DNA of 64,000 bases from Clostridia bacterium. Lineage in GTDB: Bacteria; Bacillota; Clostridia; Christensenellales; Aristaeellaceae. Below the pieces are notes generated by a model, which had not been told where the DNA came from, ran no database searches, and saw only the letters and a list, made by a program, of their open reading frames with translations. The translations under genes were made by a program, and so were the position numbers. Of the stretch, positions 25,220 to 33,195 are shown in pieces. The stretch is from the NCBI GenBank assembly GCA_017502305.1, contig JAFVVG010000024.1, forward strand, positions 1 through 64,000, read 5' to 3'. The number at the start of each line of letters is the position of its first letter. Within the stretch, counting starts at the first letter, position 1.

Positions 25220-25639
25220 ATGACCTGGGAAAAATCCTGCGGCGCGGTGGTGTTCACCAGGGTGAACGACCAGGTAAAATACCTGCTAATTGCCAACCTG
25301 AAGGGAATCTATGGCTTTCCCAAGGGCCATGTGGAGGCCGGAGAGACGGAAGAAGCCACTGCCCTGCGGGAGATCAGGGAGGAAACCGGCCTGCGGGTGA
25401 CGCTGCTGGCGGGCTTCCGCACGGTGGATGAACACCTGATCCCCGAAAAGACAGATACCATGAAGCAGATTGTGTATTTCCTGGCGGAGTATGAGGGACA
25501 AGAAATCACCTATCAGAAAGAGGAGCTTTCCGGGGCATACCTGGTAAGCTATGAAGAGGCCATGGGGATGTTTCAGTTTGAGAGCTCCAGGCGGATTCTG
25601 CGGGAGGCGGATATTTTTTTACAGCAGATGCAGGCATGA
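25220..25639 (+). CDS. Nudix hydrolase, diadenosine-tetraphosphatase type
   Basis: 139 residues. A canonical Nudix box runs from Gly36 (GHVEAGETEEATALREIREETGL). The opening EKSCGAVVFTRV and the GIYGFPKGHVE context are typical of the asymmetric Ap4A hydrolase group. It probably removes dinucleoside polyphosphates or damaged nucleotides. It is a single gene between its own promoter and a bidirectional terminator. Confidence 0.87.
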   Translation: MTWEKSCGAVVFTRVNDQVKYLLIANLKGIYGFPKGHVEAGETEEATALREIREETGLRVTLLAGFRTVDEHLIPEKTDTMKQIVYFLAEYEGQEITYQKEELSGAYLVSYEEAMGMFQFESSRRILREADIFLQQMQA

Positions 25640-25640
25640 G

Positions 25641-25673
25641 AAACCCCGGGGCGATGTGCTCGCTCCGGGGTTT
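25641..25673. terminator. Bidirectional terminator between Nudix and amino-acid ABC genes
   Basis: AAACCCCGGGGCGA / TCGCTCCGGGGTTT, one G-U pair, separating convergent genes. Confidence 0.8.
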
Positions 25674-25676
25674 GCG

Positions 25677-26468
25677 TTACAGATTATTGCTCGTGTAGTT
25701 GTTCAGGAACTGCCGGGTGCGCTCCTGCTGGGGGTTTTCAAACACCTGCTGGGGCGTGCCCATTTCGCAGATGTTGCCGTCGTCCATGAAGATCACCTTG
25801 CTGGCTACGTCACGGGCGAAGGACATTTCGTGGGTCACGATGATCATGGTGGTGTCCTTGTCCGCCAGCTCCCGGATGACCTTCAGCACCTCGCCGGTGA
25901 GCTCCGGGTCAAGGGCGGAGGTGGGCTCGTCGAAGCAGAGGATGTCCGGGTGCAGGTTCAGCGCCCGGGCGATGGCCACGCGCTGGCACTGACCGCCGGA
26001 AAGCTGGTGGGGATAATGCTGCATTTTGTCCTTCAGGCCCATCTGGATCAGCAGCGCCTCGGCCTGCTGCTGGATCTCCTGGCGGATGAGGCGCTTGTTG
26101 TCTTTGTAGTCGGGCTGCTCCCTGGCCAGCAGCTCCCGGGCCAGCATCACGTTCTGAAGGGCCGTGTATTGGGGGAAGAGATTGAAGTTCTGGAACACCA
26201 GGCCGAAGTGCAGCCGCTTTTTGCGGATCTCGCTCTCCCGCAGGGTGTGCTTGTCATCGGCGTCGAAAAGGACTTCGTCACCCATGAGGATACGGCCGCC
26301 ATCGGGCCGCTCCAGGAAGTTCAGGCACCGCAGCAGCGTGGTTTTGCCGCTGCCGGAGGAGCCGATCATGCTCAGCACCTCGCCCTGCTCCATGGTGAAG
26401 GAGATGTCCTTCAGCACGCTGGTATCGCCAAAGGATTTCTGAATGTTTTCCACCTGCAAAAATGCCAT
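25677..26468 (-). CDS. Polar amino-acid ABC transporter ATPase (GlnQ type)
   Basis: 263 residues from the ATG at 26468, placed by the G-rich site before it; a GTG at 26477 is the alternative. Walker A is GSSGSGKTT, the signature is LSGGQCQRVA (Cys replaces the usual Gln/Arg position after LSGGQ), Walker B is LCFDEP and the switch His is in IIVTHEM. It powers the neighbouring permease. The GlnQ/HisP group fits polar amino acids; the substrate cannot be narrowed further. Confidence 0.92.
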   Translation of the reverse strand: MAFLQVENIQKSFGDTSVLKDISFTMEQGEVLSMIGSSGSGKTTLLRCLNFLERPDGGRILMGDEVLFDADDKHTLRESEIRKKRLHFGLVFQNFNLFPQYTALQNVMLARELLAREQPDYKDNKRLIRQEIQQQAEALLIQMGLKDKMQHYPHQLSGGQCQRVAIARALNLHPDILCFDEPTSALDPELTGEVLKVIRELADKDTTMIIVTHEMSFARDVASKVIFMDDGNICEMGTPQQVFENPQQERTRQFLNNYTSNNL

Positions 26469-26481
26469 CTGCTTCACCCCC

Positions 26482-27180
26482 TTACCTGAAATAATCCAGT
26501 TTCTTTTCCAAACGGCCCAGCAGCCAGGAGAGCACGCCGTTCCACACCAGGTAGTATACGCCGGTGAAGAACAGGGGCCAGATGGCGCCGGAAATGCCCT
26601 GGCTGCCCTTCATGAAGGCCTGGCCGGCCCAGATGACCTCCTGCAGGGAGATGATGCGGGCCAGGGAGGTATCCTTCACCAGGGTGATGATCTCGTTGGA
26701 GATGGGCGGTACGATGCGCTTGATCATCTGCATCAGCTTGACACGGAAGAAGATCTGCCCGGGCTTCATGCCCAGTACCAGGCCGGCTTCCTCCTGACCC
26801 ACGGGAATGCCCTGGATGCCGCCGCGGTAGATTTCGGAGAAATAGCAGGCGTAGTTGATAATGAAGGCAATGGATGCCGCCGCGAAACGGCCTGCCTCGC
26901 CGCTGCCCCAGATGTTCTTTTTCAGCACCAGGCCGGGGAAATAGAAGAAGATCAGCAGCTGGATCATCAGCGGTGTGCCGCGGATAATGCCCACAAACAT
27001 GCGGGTGAGCCACTTGAGGGGCTTGAAGCGGCTCATGGAGCCGAAGGAGATCACCAGGCCCAGGGGCAGCGCGCCTGCCAGGGTCACAAAAAACAGGCGC
27101 AGCGTCTGACCGAAACCGTTGTTGAGGGATCGGAGCACGATGGGCATCTGCTGGGATATCTGCTGCAGCAGCTCTTGCAT
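26482..27180 (-). CDS. Amino-acid ABC transporter permease (GlnP/HisM type)
   Basis: 232 residues from the ATG at 27180; the site before it is weak (TTGGA) and a TTG 21 bases upstream is the alternative. It has about five membrane helices, IIRGTPLMIQLLIFFYF, and the EAA-like loop EEAGLVLGMKPGQIFF typical of polar amino-acid permeases. It lies 13 bases upstream of the ATPase gene. A strong hairpin separates it from the binding-protein gene. Confidence 0.9.
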   Translation of the reverse strand: MQELLQQISQQMPIVLRSLNNGFGQTLRLFFVTLAGALPLGLVISFGSMSRFKPLKWLTRMFVGIIRGTPLMIQLLIFFYFPGLVLKKNIWGSGEAGRFAAASIAFIINYACYFSEIYRGGIQGIPVGQEEAGLVLGMKPGQIFFRVKLMQMIKRIVPPISNEIITLVKDTSLARIISLQEVIWAGQAFMKGSQGISGAIWPLFFTGVYYLVWNGVLSWLLGRLEKKLDYFR

Positions 27181-27218
27181 ATCAAATCCAACTTTCTTCA
27201 ATCAGATGAATGAATATA

Positions 27219-27246
27219 GGGGAAACCGCTGCTGAACGGTTTCCCC
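27219..27246 (-). terminator. Intra-operon hairpin between amino-acid binding protein and permease
   Basis: GGGGAAACCG / CGGTTTCCCC, ten perfect pairs. With the binding-protein gene promoter-proximal, partial termination or mRNA end protection would give excess binding protein over permease. Confidence 0.75.
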
Positions 27247-27269
27247 TGCTAAAAAGAGAGGGAGAAAGC

Positions 27270-28052
27270 TTACTTCTGCTCGATGAGCGCGGCCTGCACC
27301 TTGTAGGTTTCGGCAACCTTCTGCAGCTCGCCCTCGGCGTAGTACTTCACCAGGAAGGCGTTCAGCTCGGCGGCCAGGTCGGAACCCTTGCGGAAGCCTA
27401 CGCCGTATTCTTCGCTGTTCAGGCCGACGGTGTAGGTCAGGTTCTCATAGCTGGTGCCCTCGCCGATCATGGCGGCGGCCATCAGAGCGTCGATAACGGC
27501 GGCGTCGGAGGTGCCGGCGGCCACTTCCATCAGGGCGTCAGCCTGGGCCAGCACAGGGTTGGCGGCCAGGCCCAGGGCGGCGACTTCAGCCTCGCCGGCG
27601 CTGCCGGCTTCCACAGCGAAGACCAGATCCTTCAGACTTTCGATGGTCTGATAATCGGCGGCCTTCTCGGCGGGCACAACCACCACCTGGGCGTTGTTCA
27701 TATAGGGGTTGGAGGTTTCCATGGCGGCCTTCACGGCGTCGGTGAGGGTCATGCCGTTCCAGATGCAGTCAACGGCCTTGGCGTCCAGTTCGAGGATCTT
27801 GTTGTCCCAGTCGATCTCAACGAACTCAACCGCAACGCCCAGCTCAGCGGCGAAGGCCTTGGCCACGTCAGCGTCGAAGCCGATCCAGTTGCCCTCGGCG
27901 TCCTTATAGTCCATGGGCTCGAAATCGGTGATGCCTACCACCAGCACGCCCTTGTCGATAACGTACTGCTTGTCGCTGGCGCCCTCGGCGGAAGCGGTCA
28001 GCATGGAGAAGGCCATCACCAGGGCCAGCAGCGCAACGAGAATCTTCTTCAT
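27270..28052 (-). CDS. Amino-acid ABC transporter substrate-binding protein
   Basis: 260 residues from the ATG at 28052 with AAGGAGG upstream. The signal peptide MKKILVALLALVMAFSMLTASA ends at a signal-peptidase-I-like site with no lipobox Cys. The mature part is a PF00497-type domain: KGVLVVGITDFEPMDYKDAEGNWIGFDADVAKAFAAELG. The ligand is probably a polar amino acid. It is the first gene of the operon with the permease and ATPase. Confidence 0.92.
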   Translation of the reverse strand: MKKILVALLALVMAFSMLTASAEGASDKQYVIDKGVLVVGITDFEPMDYKDAEGNWIGFDADVAKAFAAELGVAVEFVEIDWDNKILELDAKAVDCIWNGMTLTDAVKAAMETSNPYMNNAQVVVVPAEKAADYQTIESLKDLVFAVEAGSAGEAEVAALGLAANPVLAQADALMEVAAGTSDAAVIDALMAAAMIGEGTSYENLTYTVGLNSEEYGVGFRKGSDLAAELNAFLVKYYAEGELQKVAETYKVQAALIEQK

Positions 28053-28093
28053 AGGGATATCCTCCTTGATCAAATAGTTGCTTTCTTTATTGA

Positions 28094-28115
28094 TTCATCG
28101 CTTTAGCGCGATGAA
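28094..28115 (-). promoter_or_regulatory. Stem-loop at the mRNA 5' end of the amino-acid importer
   Basis: TTCATCGC / GCGATGAA with a six-base loop. The predicted transcription start near 28117 puts it at the very 5' end of the message, where it may protect against decay. Confidence 0.45.
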
Positions 28116-28123
28116 CTGATAGC

Positions 28124-28152
28124 ATCATATCACCGAAGCCAATCTTTGTCAA
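28124..28152 (-). promoter_or_regulatory. Promoter of the amino-acid ABC operon
   Basis: Minus strand TTGACA (28152-28147), 17 bases, TATGAT (28129-28124). Confidence 0.85.
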
Positions 28153-28204
28153 CCCCTTATGCAAAAAATAAGCAGCATTTTTTCAAATGTGCGCAGCATC
28201 CGCG

Positions 28205-28233
28205 TAGACAAGGGGAAAAACCTCTTGTATAAT
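28205..28233 (+). promoter_or_regulatory. Promoter of the GH120 gene
   Basis: TAGACA, 17 bases, TATAAT, about 50 bases upstream of the ATG. Confidence 0.75.
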
Positions 28234-28287
28234 GATGGCAGAAAACCCGTTCTTACCATATTGAATATACTGTAAGGAGGAACCACT

Positions 28288-30258
28288 ATGATTTATTATG
28301 TGAATCAGTCTGCTCCCCGCGATGGCGACGGCTCCAGGGAGCGCCCCTTCCGGCGCATCAGCGACGCGGCTTACCTGGCCCAGCCCGGCGATGAGGTGCT
28401 GGTATATCCCGGCGTCTACCGCGAGAACGTCTCCCCCCGCAACGGCGGCACCGAGGACAAGCGCATTGTGTACCGCTCCGTGGAGCCCCTGGGCGCGGTG
28501 ATCACCGGCGCCGAGGAAATCACCGGCTGGCAGCGGGTGGAAGGCAGCGTGTGGACCGTCCGGGTGGACAACGCTATCTTCGGCAAGTTCAACCCCTATG
28601 TGGAGGAAGTCTACGGCGACTGGTACTTCGCCCCCACCGTGCGTCACACCGGATGCGTCTACATGAACGACCGCGCTCTCTACGAAGCCCTGTCCATGGA
28701 AGAACTGAAGGCCGGCGAGGTCTACAAGCCTTCCTGGGAGCCGGAATATTCCATTTATAAGTGGATCAGCGTGCAGGAAGGCAACGAGACCGTGCTCTAC
28801 GCCAACTTCCAGGACAAGGACCCCAACAAGGAAAAGATCGAGATCAACGTGCGCCGCCGCTGCTTCTTCCCCGAGGAAACCGGCCGGGGCTACATCACCT
28901 TCTCCGGCTTCAAGGTAGAGAAGGCCGCCACCACCTGGGCGCCTCCCGCCGCCTTCCAGGACGGCATGGTGGGCCCCCACTGGTCCAAAGGCTGGATCAT
29001 CGAGGACTGCGATATCTCCAACAGCAAGTGCTGCGGCATCTCCCTGGGCAAGTACTACGACCCGGAGAACGACCACTACTTCACCACCAAGCATCTGAAG
29101 TCTCCCACCCAGATGGAGCGCGACGCCCTGTGCCGCGGCCAGTACCATGGCTGGCTGAAGGAAAAGGTGGGCAGCCATATCGTCCGCCGCTGCCACATCC
29201 ACCACTGCGAGCAGACCGGCATCGTGGGCCGCATGGGCGCTGTGTTCTCCCTGATTGAGGACAATCATATCCATCACATCAATAACATGCAGGAACTGGG
29301 CGGCGCCGAGATCTCCGGCATCAAGCTCCATGCCGCCATCGACGTGACCATGCGCCGCAACCACATCCACCACTCCACCATGGGCATCTGGTGCGACTGG
29401 CAGGCCCAGGGCACCCGTATCACCCAAAACCTGCTGCATGATAACCAGCGCCCCGCTTTCTGCGAGTGGGCCGAGGGCGGCATGGAAAGCCAGGATATCT
29501 TTGTGGAGGTCAGCCACGGCCCCACGCTGATTGACAACAACATCCTGCTGTCCCAGGTGTCCCTGCGCATCGCCACCCAGGGCGTGGCCATGGTGCATAA
29601 TCTCATGATGGGCACCCTTACCTTTGTGGGAGAAGGCACCGGCGACCGTTACACCCCCTATCATATCCGTCACCGCACGGAGGTGGCCGGCTTCATGACC
29701 ATCCTCCATGGCGATGATCGCTTCTATAATAATATCTTTGTGCAGGGCTTTGACCCCAATGGCGAAATCCGCCGGGGCGAGCCCGGGGAAAACGAGCGCG
29801 TCTGCGGCACCTGGCAGTTTGACGAGTATCCCACCTATGACGAGTGGATCAGCTGGTTCGACCTGGATGTGAAGCGCCCCAACATGATGAAGCTGGGCGA
29901 GTTCCACATGAAGCACCTGCCCGTGTGGGCCAAGGGCAATGTGTACCTGGGCGGCGCCAAGCCCTGGAAGCACGAAGGCGAGTGCCTGGTGTCCAACCAA
30001 ATGCCCGTGGTGGAATTGGTGGAGAAGGAAGGCCGTCCTGTGCTGCGCACCAACGTCTATGACCTGATCAGGGATTTCCGCGCCGGCATGATCAACAGCG
30101 ATATCCTGGGCTGTGCCTTTGAACCGGAGCAGCGCTTTGAGAATAACGATGGTTCCGCCATCACCTTCGACCGCGACTATTACGGCAATACCCGCGGCAT
30201 CGGCGTGCTGCCCGGCCCCTTCGCCAAGGCGGAGGACCTGGAAGTACCGCTTTGGTAA
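28288..30258 (+). CDS. GH120 beta-xylosidase-like right-handed beta-helix enzyme
   Basis: 656 residues without signal peptide, so cytoplasmic. It closely follows the GH120 beta-xylosidase pattern I recall for Thermoanaerobacterium XylC: FGKFNPYVEEVYGDW, YANFQDKDPN, INVRRRCFFPEETG, GPHWSKGWIIED, EISGIKLHAAIDV. The catalytic segments are CDWQAQGTR (Asp370, nucleophile) and FVEVSHGP (Glu407, acid/base). The gap between the two is about 14 residues longer than in XylC, an insertion around CEWAEGGMES. It probably releases xylose from imported xylo-oligosaccharides. It is a single gene with its own promoter and terminator. Confidence 0.88.
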   Translation: MIYYVNQSAPRDGDGSRERPFRRISDAAYLAQPGDEVLVYPGVYRENVSPRNGGTEDKRIVYRSVEPLGAVITGAEEITGWQRVEGSVWTVRVDNAIFGKFNPYVEEVYGDWYFAPTVRHTGCVYMNDRALYEALSMEELKAGEVYKPSWEPEYSIYKWISVQEGNETVLYANFQDKDPNKEKIEINVRRRCFFPEETGRGYITFSGFKVEKAATTWAPPAAFQDGMVGPHWSKGWIIEDCDISNSKCCGISLGKYYDPENDHYFTTKHLKSPTQMERDALCRGQYHGWLKEKVGSHIVRRCHIHHCEQTGIVGRMGAVFSLIEDNHIHHINNMQELGGAEISGIKLHAAIDVTMRRNHIHHSTMGIWCDWQAQGTRITQNLLHDNQRPAFCEWAEGGMESQDIFVEVSHGPTLIDNNILLSQVSLRIATQGVAMVHNLMMGTLTFVGEGTGDRYTPYHIRHRTEVAGFMTILHGDDRFYNNIFVQGFDPNGEIRRGEPGENERVCGTWQFDEYPTYDEWISWFDLDVKRPNMMKLGEFHMKHLPVWAKGNVYLGGAKPWKHEGECLVSNQMPVVELVEKEGRPVLRTNVYDLIRDFRAGMINSDILGCAFEPEQRFENNDGSAITFDRDYYGNTRGIGVLPGPFAKAEDLEVPLW

Positions 30259-30284
30259 GCCCTGAAAAAACCATGTAACCTGTT

Positions 30285-30314
30285 ACACCCCCGCTGCCGC
30301 GCGGGGGTGTTTTT
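30285..30314 (+). terminator. Terminator after GH120
   Basis: ACACCCCCGC / GCGGGGGTGT with a six-base loop and TTTTT. The palindrome TGTAACCTGTTACA (30274-30287) overlaps its left edge. Confidence 0.9.
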
Positions 30315-30363
30315 GCATTGTTTTTTGTCCGAATTTTCGTGGGATTCGTCTGAAATGTCGGGT

Positions 30364-30393
30364 TTGTACATAAAAAGATTTGTTTTGTATATG
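30364..30393 (+). promoter_or_regulatory. Candidate promoter of the pectin-type operon
   Basis: TTGTAC, 18 bases, TATATG, about 136 bases before the first gene. An inverted repeat GTACATA...TATGTAC (30366-30396) spans it and could be an operator. This is a weak prediction. Confidence 0.35.
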
Positions 30394-30528
30394 TACTTGT
30401 GAGGGGCATAGAAGGTAAAATAAGGTTGGAAATGGTTCGAATCAGGCCGTTTTTGCCTGGTTTGAACAACGTGAATTGCAAAGAACCTGTCGGAGATGTT
30501 TATTTCGCGATTCCCTGGAGGGCAAGAA

Positions 30529-31128
30529 ATGAAACAGCAGATCACCTTCCGGCAGTACCGCGCGATGGATCTGTTTCTGTTCAGCGCCCTTTTGTGCGTT
30601 TGTGAAACGCTGATTACCCTGAGCGCTACCCGCTGGTTTACCGGGGAGCCCTACACGCTTTCCATCACGCCGGCGGTAACGGCCATCGTTATGGTTCGCT
30701 GGGGCGGCTTTGCCGCGATACCCGCAGTTCTTGGGGCATTCGTGTTCTGCCTCGTTTCCGGGGCCACGCTTCCGCAATATATCATCTACTGTGTCGGCAA
30801 TCTGGCATCGCTTGTGCTGACACAGGTTCTTTGTCGGGATGGATGGAAGCGCTTACACGAAAACGTGCTTTTTACCCTGTTGTATGGCCTGCTGACGGCG
30901 CTTGCGATGCAGCTGGGCCGCTTCCTTCTGGCGCTGGTGATGGGCAACAGCCTGCGGCTGTGCATCGGATTCATCACCACGGATACGCTGTCTGTTCTCT
31001 TCGCGGTGCTGATCGTGTGGATCACCCGCAGGCTGGACGGCGTGCTGGAGGAGCAAAGGCACTATCTCAAGCGGGTACAAGAGGAAATGGAAAGAGAAAA
31101 GGCTCAAAGCCACGGCTGGGAGCCCTGA
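30529..31128 (+). CDS. Six-helix membrane protein, accessory to ABC importer (unknown function)
   Basis: 199 residues from the ATG at 30529 with GGAGGG upstream. About six hydrophobic helices are visible and it ends in a charged helix (LEEQRHYLKRVQEEMEREKAQ). The compact size and helix count recall S-components of ECF transporters or similar integral proteins, but no signature motif is seen. It is the first gene of the operon and its stop lies 20 bases before the permease ATG. It is one of five small membrane proteins in this operon. Confidence 0.6.
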   Translation: MKQQITFRQYRAMDLFLFSALLCVCETLITLSATRWFTGEPYTLSITPAVTAIVMVRWGGFAAIPAVLGAFVFCLVSGATLPQYIIYCVGNLASLVLTQVLCRDGWKRLHENVLFTLLYGLLTALAMQLGRFLLALVMGNSLRLCIGFITTDTLSVLFAVLIVWITRRLDGVLEEQRHYLKRVQEEMEREKAQSHGWEP

Positions 31129-31148
31129 TGAACAAGGAGGTAAGGGTT

Positions 31149-32195
31149 ATGGCAGCGAAAGCAGCGGACTTTCTTGTCTATGACAAGGCAGCCGGTGTTT
31201 ACCGTGAAAACCCGGAACAGCTGGTGCGTGACGATGTGGAAAAGCACGCCTGGCGCCATGTGGGTCTGACGATCCTCAAGGACTGGCGTCTGTATCTGAT
31301 GCTGGTGCCCATGCTGCTGGTGTTCCTTTTCTGGCGCTATCTGCCCATGTACGAGCTGCTGGGCTGCTTCAAGGTGCCCGATGAGGTGCTTCCCGTGGCG
31401 GATCAGTATTTCTCCGGCTTCTCTTATTTCAAGAGTCTGCTGGTGGGTACGGACGCGCCTGATTTCTGGCGTGCCCTGCGCAACACCTTCCTGCTGAGCT
31501 TCTACGGGCTGTGCTTCGGCTTCCCCATGCCGATCATCCTGGCGCTGTTCTTCAACGAGATCCGCTCCAACCTGGTGCGCAGCACCTGCCAGGTGCTGAC
31601 CTACCTGCCCAAGTTCATGTCCACGGTTGTAATGACCTCCCTGGTCACCATGCTGGTGAAGCAGGGCGCCATCACCTCGGGCTACGGTATTGTGAGCCAG
31701 GCGCTGGAGTCCCTGGGCCTCATCAGCAACGAGGTGGCTAAGGCCGGATTGCTGAACAACCCGGATTTCTTCCGTGCCATTTACCAGATCTCCGGTATCT
31801 GGGAGGGCGCGGGCTATGACAGCATCGTGTACTTCGCAGCGATCATCGCCATCTCTCCCACCAGCTACGAGGCCGCACAGATCGACGGCGCCGGCAAAAT
31901 GGCCCAGATGCGCTATGTGGTGCTGCCGGGCATCCTGTCTACGGTGGTCATCATGCTGATCACCCGTATCGGCGCCCTGCTGAACATCGGCTACGAAAAG
32001 GTGCTGCTGCTGTACAACCCCACCACCTATGTGACGGCCGACGTGGTTTCCACCTTTGCCCAGCGCAAGGGCCTGGAGGGCTCCCAGAAGGGCCTGGCCG
32101 CCGCCGCTGAAATGATGAACAACGTCATCAGCATGCTGCTGGTCATCAGCGCCAACACCATTGCCCGCAAGGCTTCTGACACGTCGCTGTATTAA
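31149..32195 (+). CDS. Carbohydrate ABC transporter permease (LplB/YteP type)
   Basis: 348 residues from the ATG at 31149, with AAGGAGG 8 bases upstream; an ATG at 31128 overlapping the previous stop is less likely. A hydrophilic N-terminal stretch of about 45 residues (DFLVYDKAAGVYRENPEQL) precedes the first helix, which is longer than usual. Six helices and the EAA loop SYEAAQIDGAGKMAQM follow. It pairs with the next permease. The operon ends with a GH105 enzyme, so rhamnogalacturonan oligomers are the inferred cargo. Confidence 0.9.
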   Translation: MAAKAADFLVYDKAAGVYRENPEQLVRDDVEKHAWRHVGLTILKDWRLYLMLVPMLLVFLFWRYLPMYELLGCFKVPDEVLPVADQYFSGFSYFKSLLVGTDAPDFWRALRNTFLLSFYGLCFGFPMPIILALFFNEIRSNLVRSTCQVLTYLPKFMSTVVMTSLVTMLVKQGAITSGYGIVSQALESLGLISNEVAKAGLLNNPDFFRAIYQISGIWEGAGYDSIVYFAAIIAISPTSYEAAQIDGAGKMAQMRYVVLPGILSTVVIMLITRIGALLNIGYEKVLLLYNPTTYVTADVVSTFAQRKGLEGSQKGLAAAAEMMNNVISMLLVISANTIARKASDTSLY

Positions 32196-32210
32196 GGAGG
32201 GATAAGTGAT

Positions 32211-33101
32211 ATGAAAAGAAAGCTTGAAACCTCCGAGATGATTTTCAAGGTCATCAGCTACACGCTGCTGAGCATCTTTGCGCTGGCCTGCCTGTATCCC
32301 TTCGTGTACGCCATTTCCGCTTCCATCAGCGGCGCGCACGCGGTGGACTACTGCGAAGTGGTGCTCTTCCCCAAGGATATCCAGTTCGACGCCTTCGCCC
32401 GCATGTTCAACGACAACATGTTCTGGAATTCCTATTCCAATACCCTGTTCCTGACCTTCTACGGCACCATCTGGGCTCTGGCGGTGGCCATCCTGGGCGC
32501 CTACGCCCTTTCCAAGAAGCGCCTTTTGTTCCGCCGGTTCTTCAATTTCTTCCTGGTGTTCACCATGCTGTTCTCCGCCGGCCTTGTGCCCCAGTACCTG
32601 AACTACCTGGCTACCAAGGACGTGTTCAACTCCGTGGGCATCACCGACGATAAGTGGCTGGTGGTTATTGCCATGGGTATGGCGGCCATGAACATCATCC
32701 TGCTGCGCAACGCCTTCGAGGGCGTACCCAGCGAGATCGAGGAAGCTGCCATCGTGGACGGCGCCACGGAATTCCAGGTGCTCAAGCGGGTGTACATCCC
32801 CATGTGCAAGTCCACCATCGCCACGGTGACGCTGTTCTTCGCCATCTCCCGCTGGAACGGTTACTTCTGGGCCCGCCAGATGATCTCCAACTCCAACGAG
32901 CATCCCCTGCAGGTGTTCATCCGCCTGCGCCTGGAGGAATACACCGACCCAGAGCAGATGGCCGGCTGGAACGAGATCTTCTCTTCCGATTCGGTGATCT
33001 ACGCGCTGATCGTGTGCTCCATCGTGCCGATCCTGATCATCTACCCCTTCATCCAGAAGTACTTCGCCAAGGGCGTCAACGCCGGCGGCGTGAAGGAGTA
33101 A
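32211..33101 (+). CDS. Carbohydrate ABC transporter permease (YtcP type)
   Basis: 296 residues and about six helices, with EAA loop IEEAAIVDGATEFQVL and the conserved C-terminus IYPFIQKYFAKGVNAGGVKE. It lies 15 bases after the partner permease. Together they form the channel of the inferred pectin-oligosaccharide importer. Confidence 0.92.
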   Translation: MKRKLETSEMIFKVISYTLLSIFALACLYPFVYAISASISGAHAVDYCEVVLFPKDIQFDAFARMFNDNMFWNSYSNTLFLTFYGTIWALAVAILGAYALSKKRLLFRRFFNFFLVFTMLFSAGLVPQYLNYLATKDVFNSVGITDDKWLVVIAMGMAAMNIILLRNAFEGVPSEIEEAAIVDGATEFQVLKRVYIPMCKSTIATVTLFFAISRWNGYFWARQMISNSNEHPLQVFIRLRLEEYTDPEQMAGWNEIFSSDSVIYALIVCSIVPILIIYPFIQKYFAKGVNAGGVKE

Positions 33102-33195
33102 AGGCTTTTCATCCCGGTGTTTACTGGCATTGCCAGTCAGCATAAATCGTTTATTGCACCGTAGAAAAACGGTGACAAAAAAGGAGGAAAAACAT

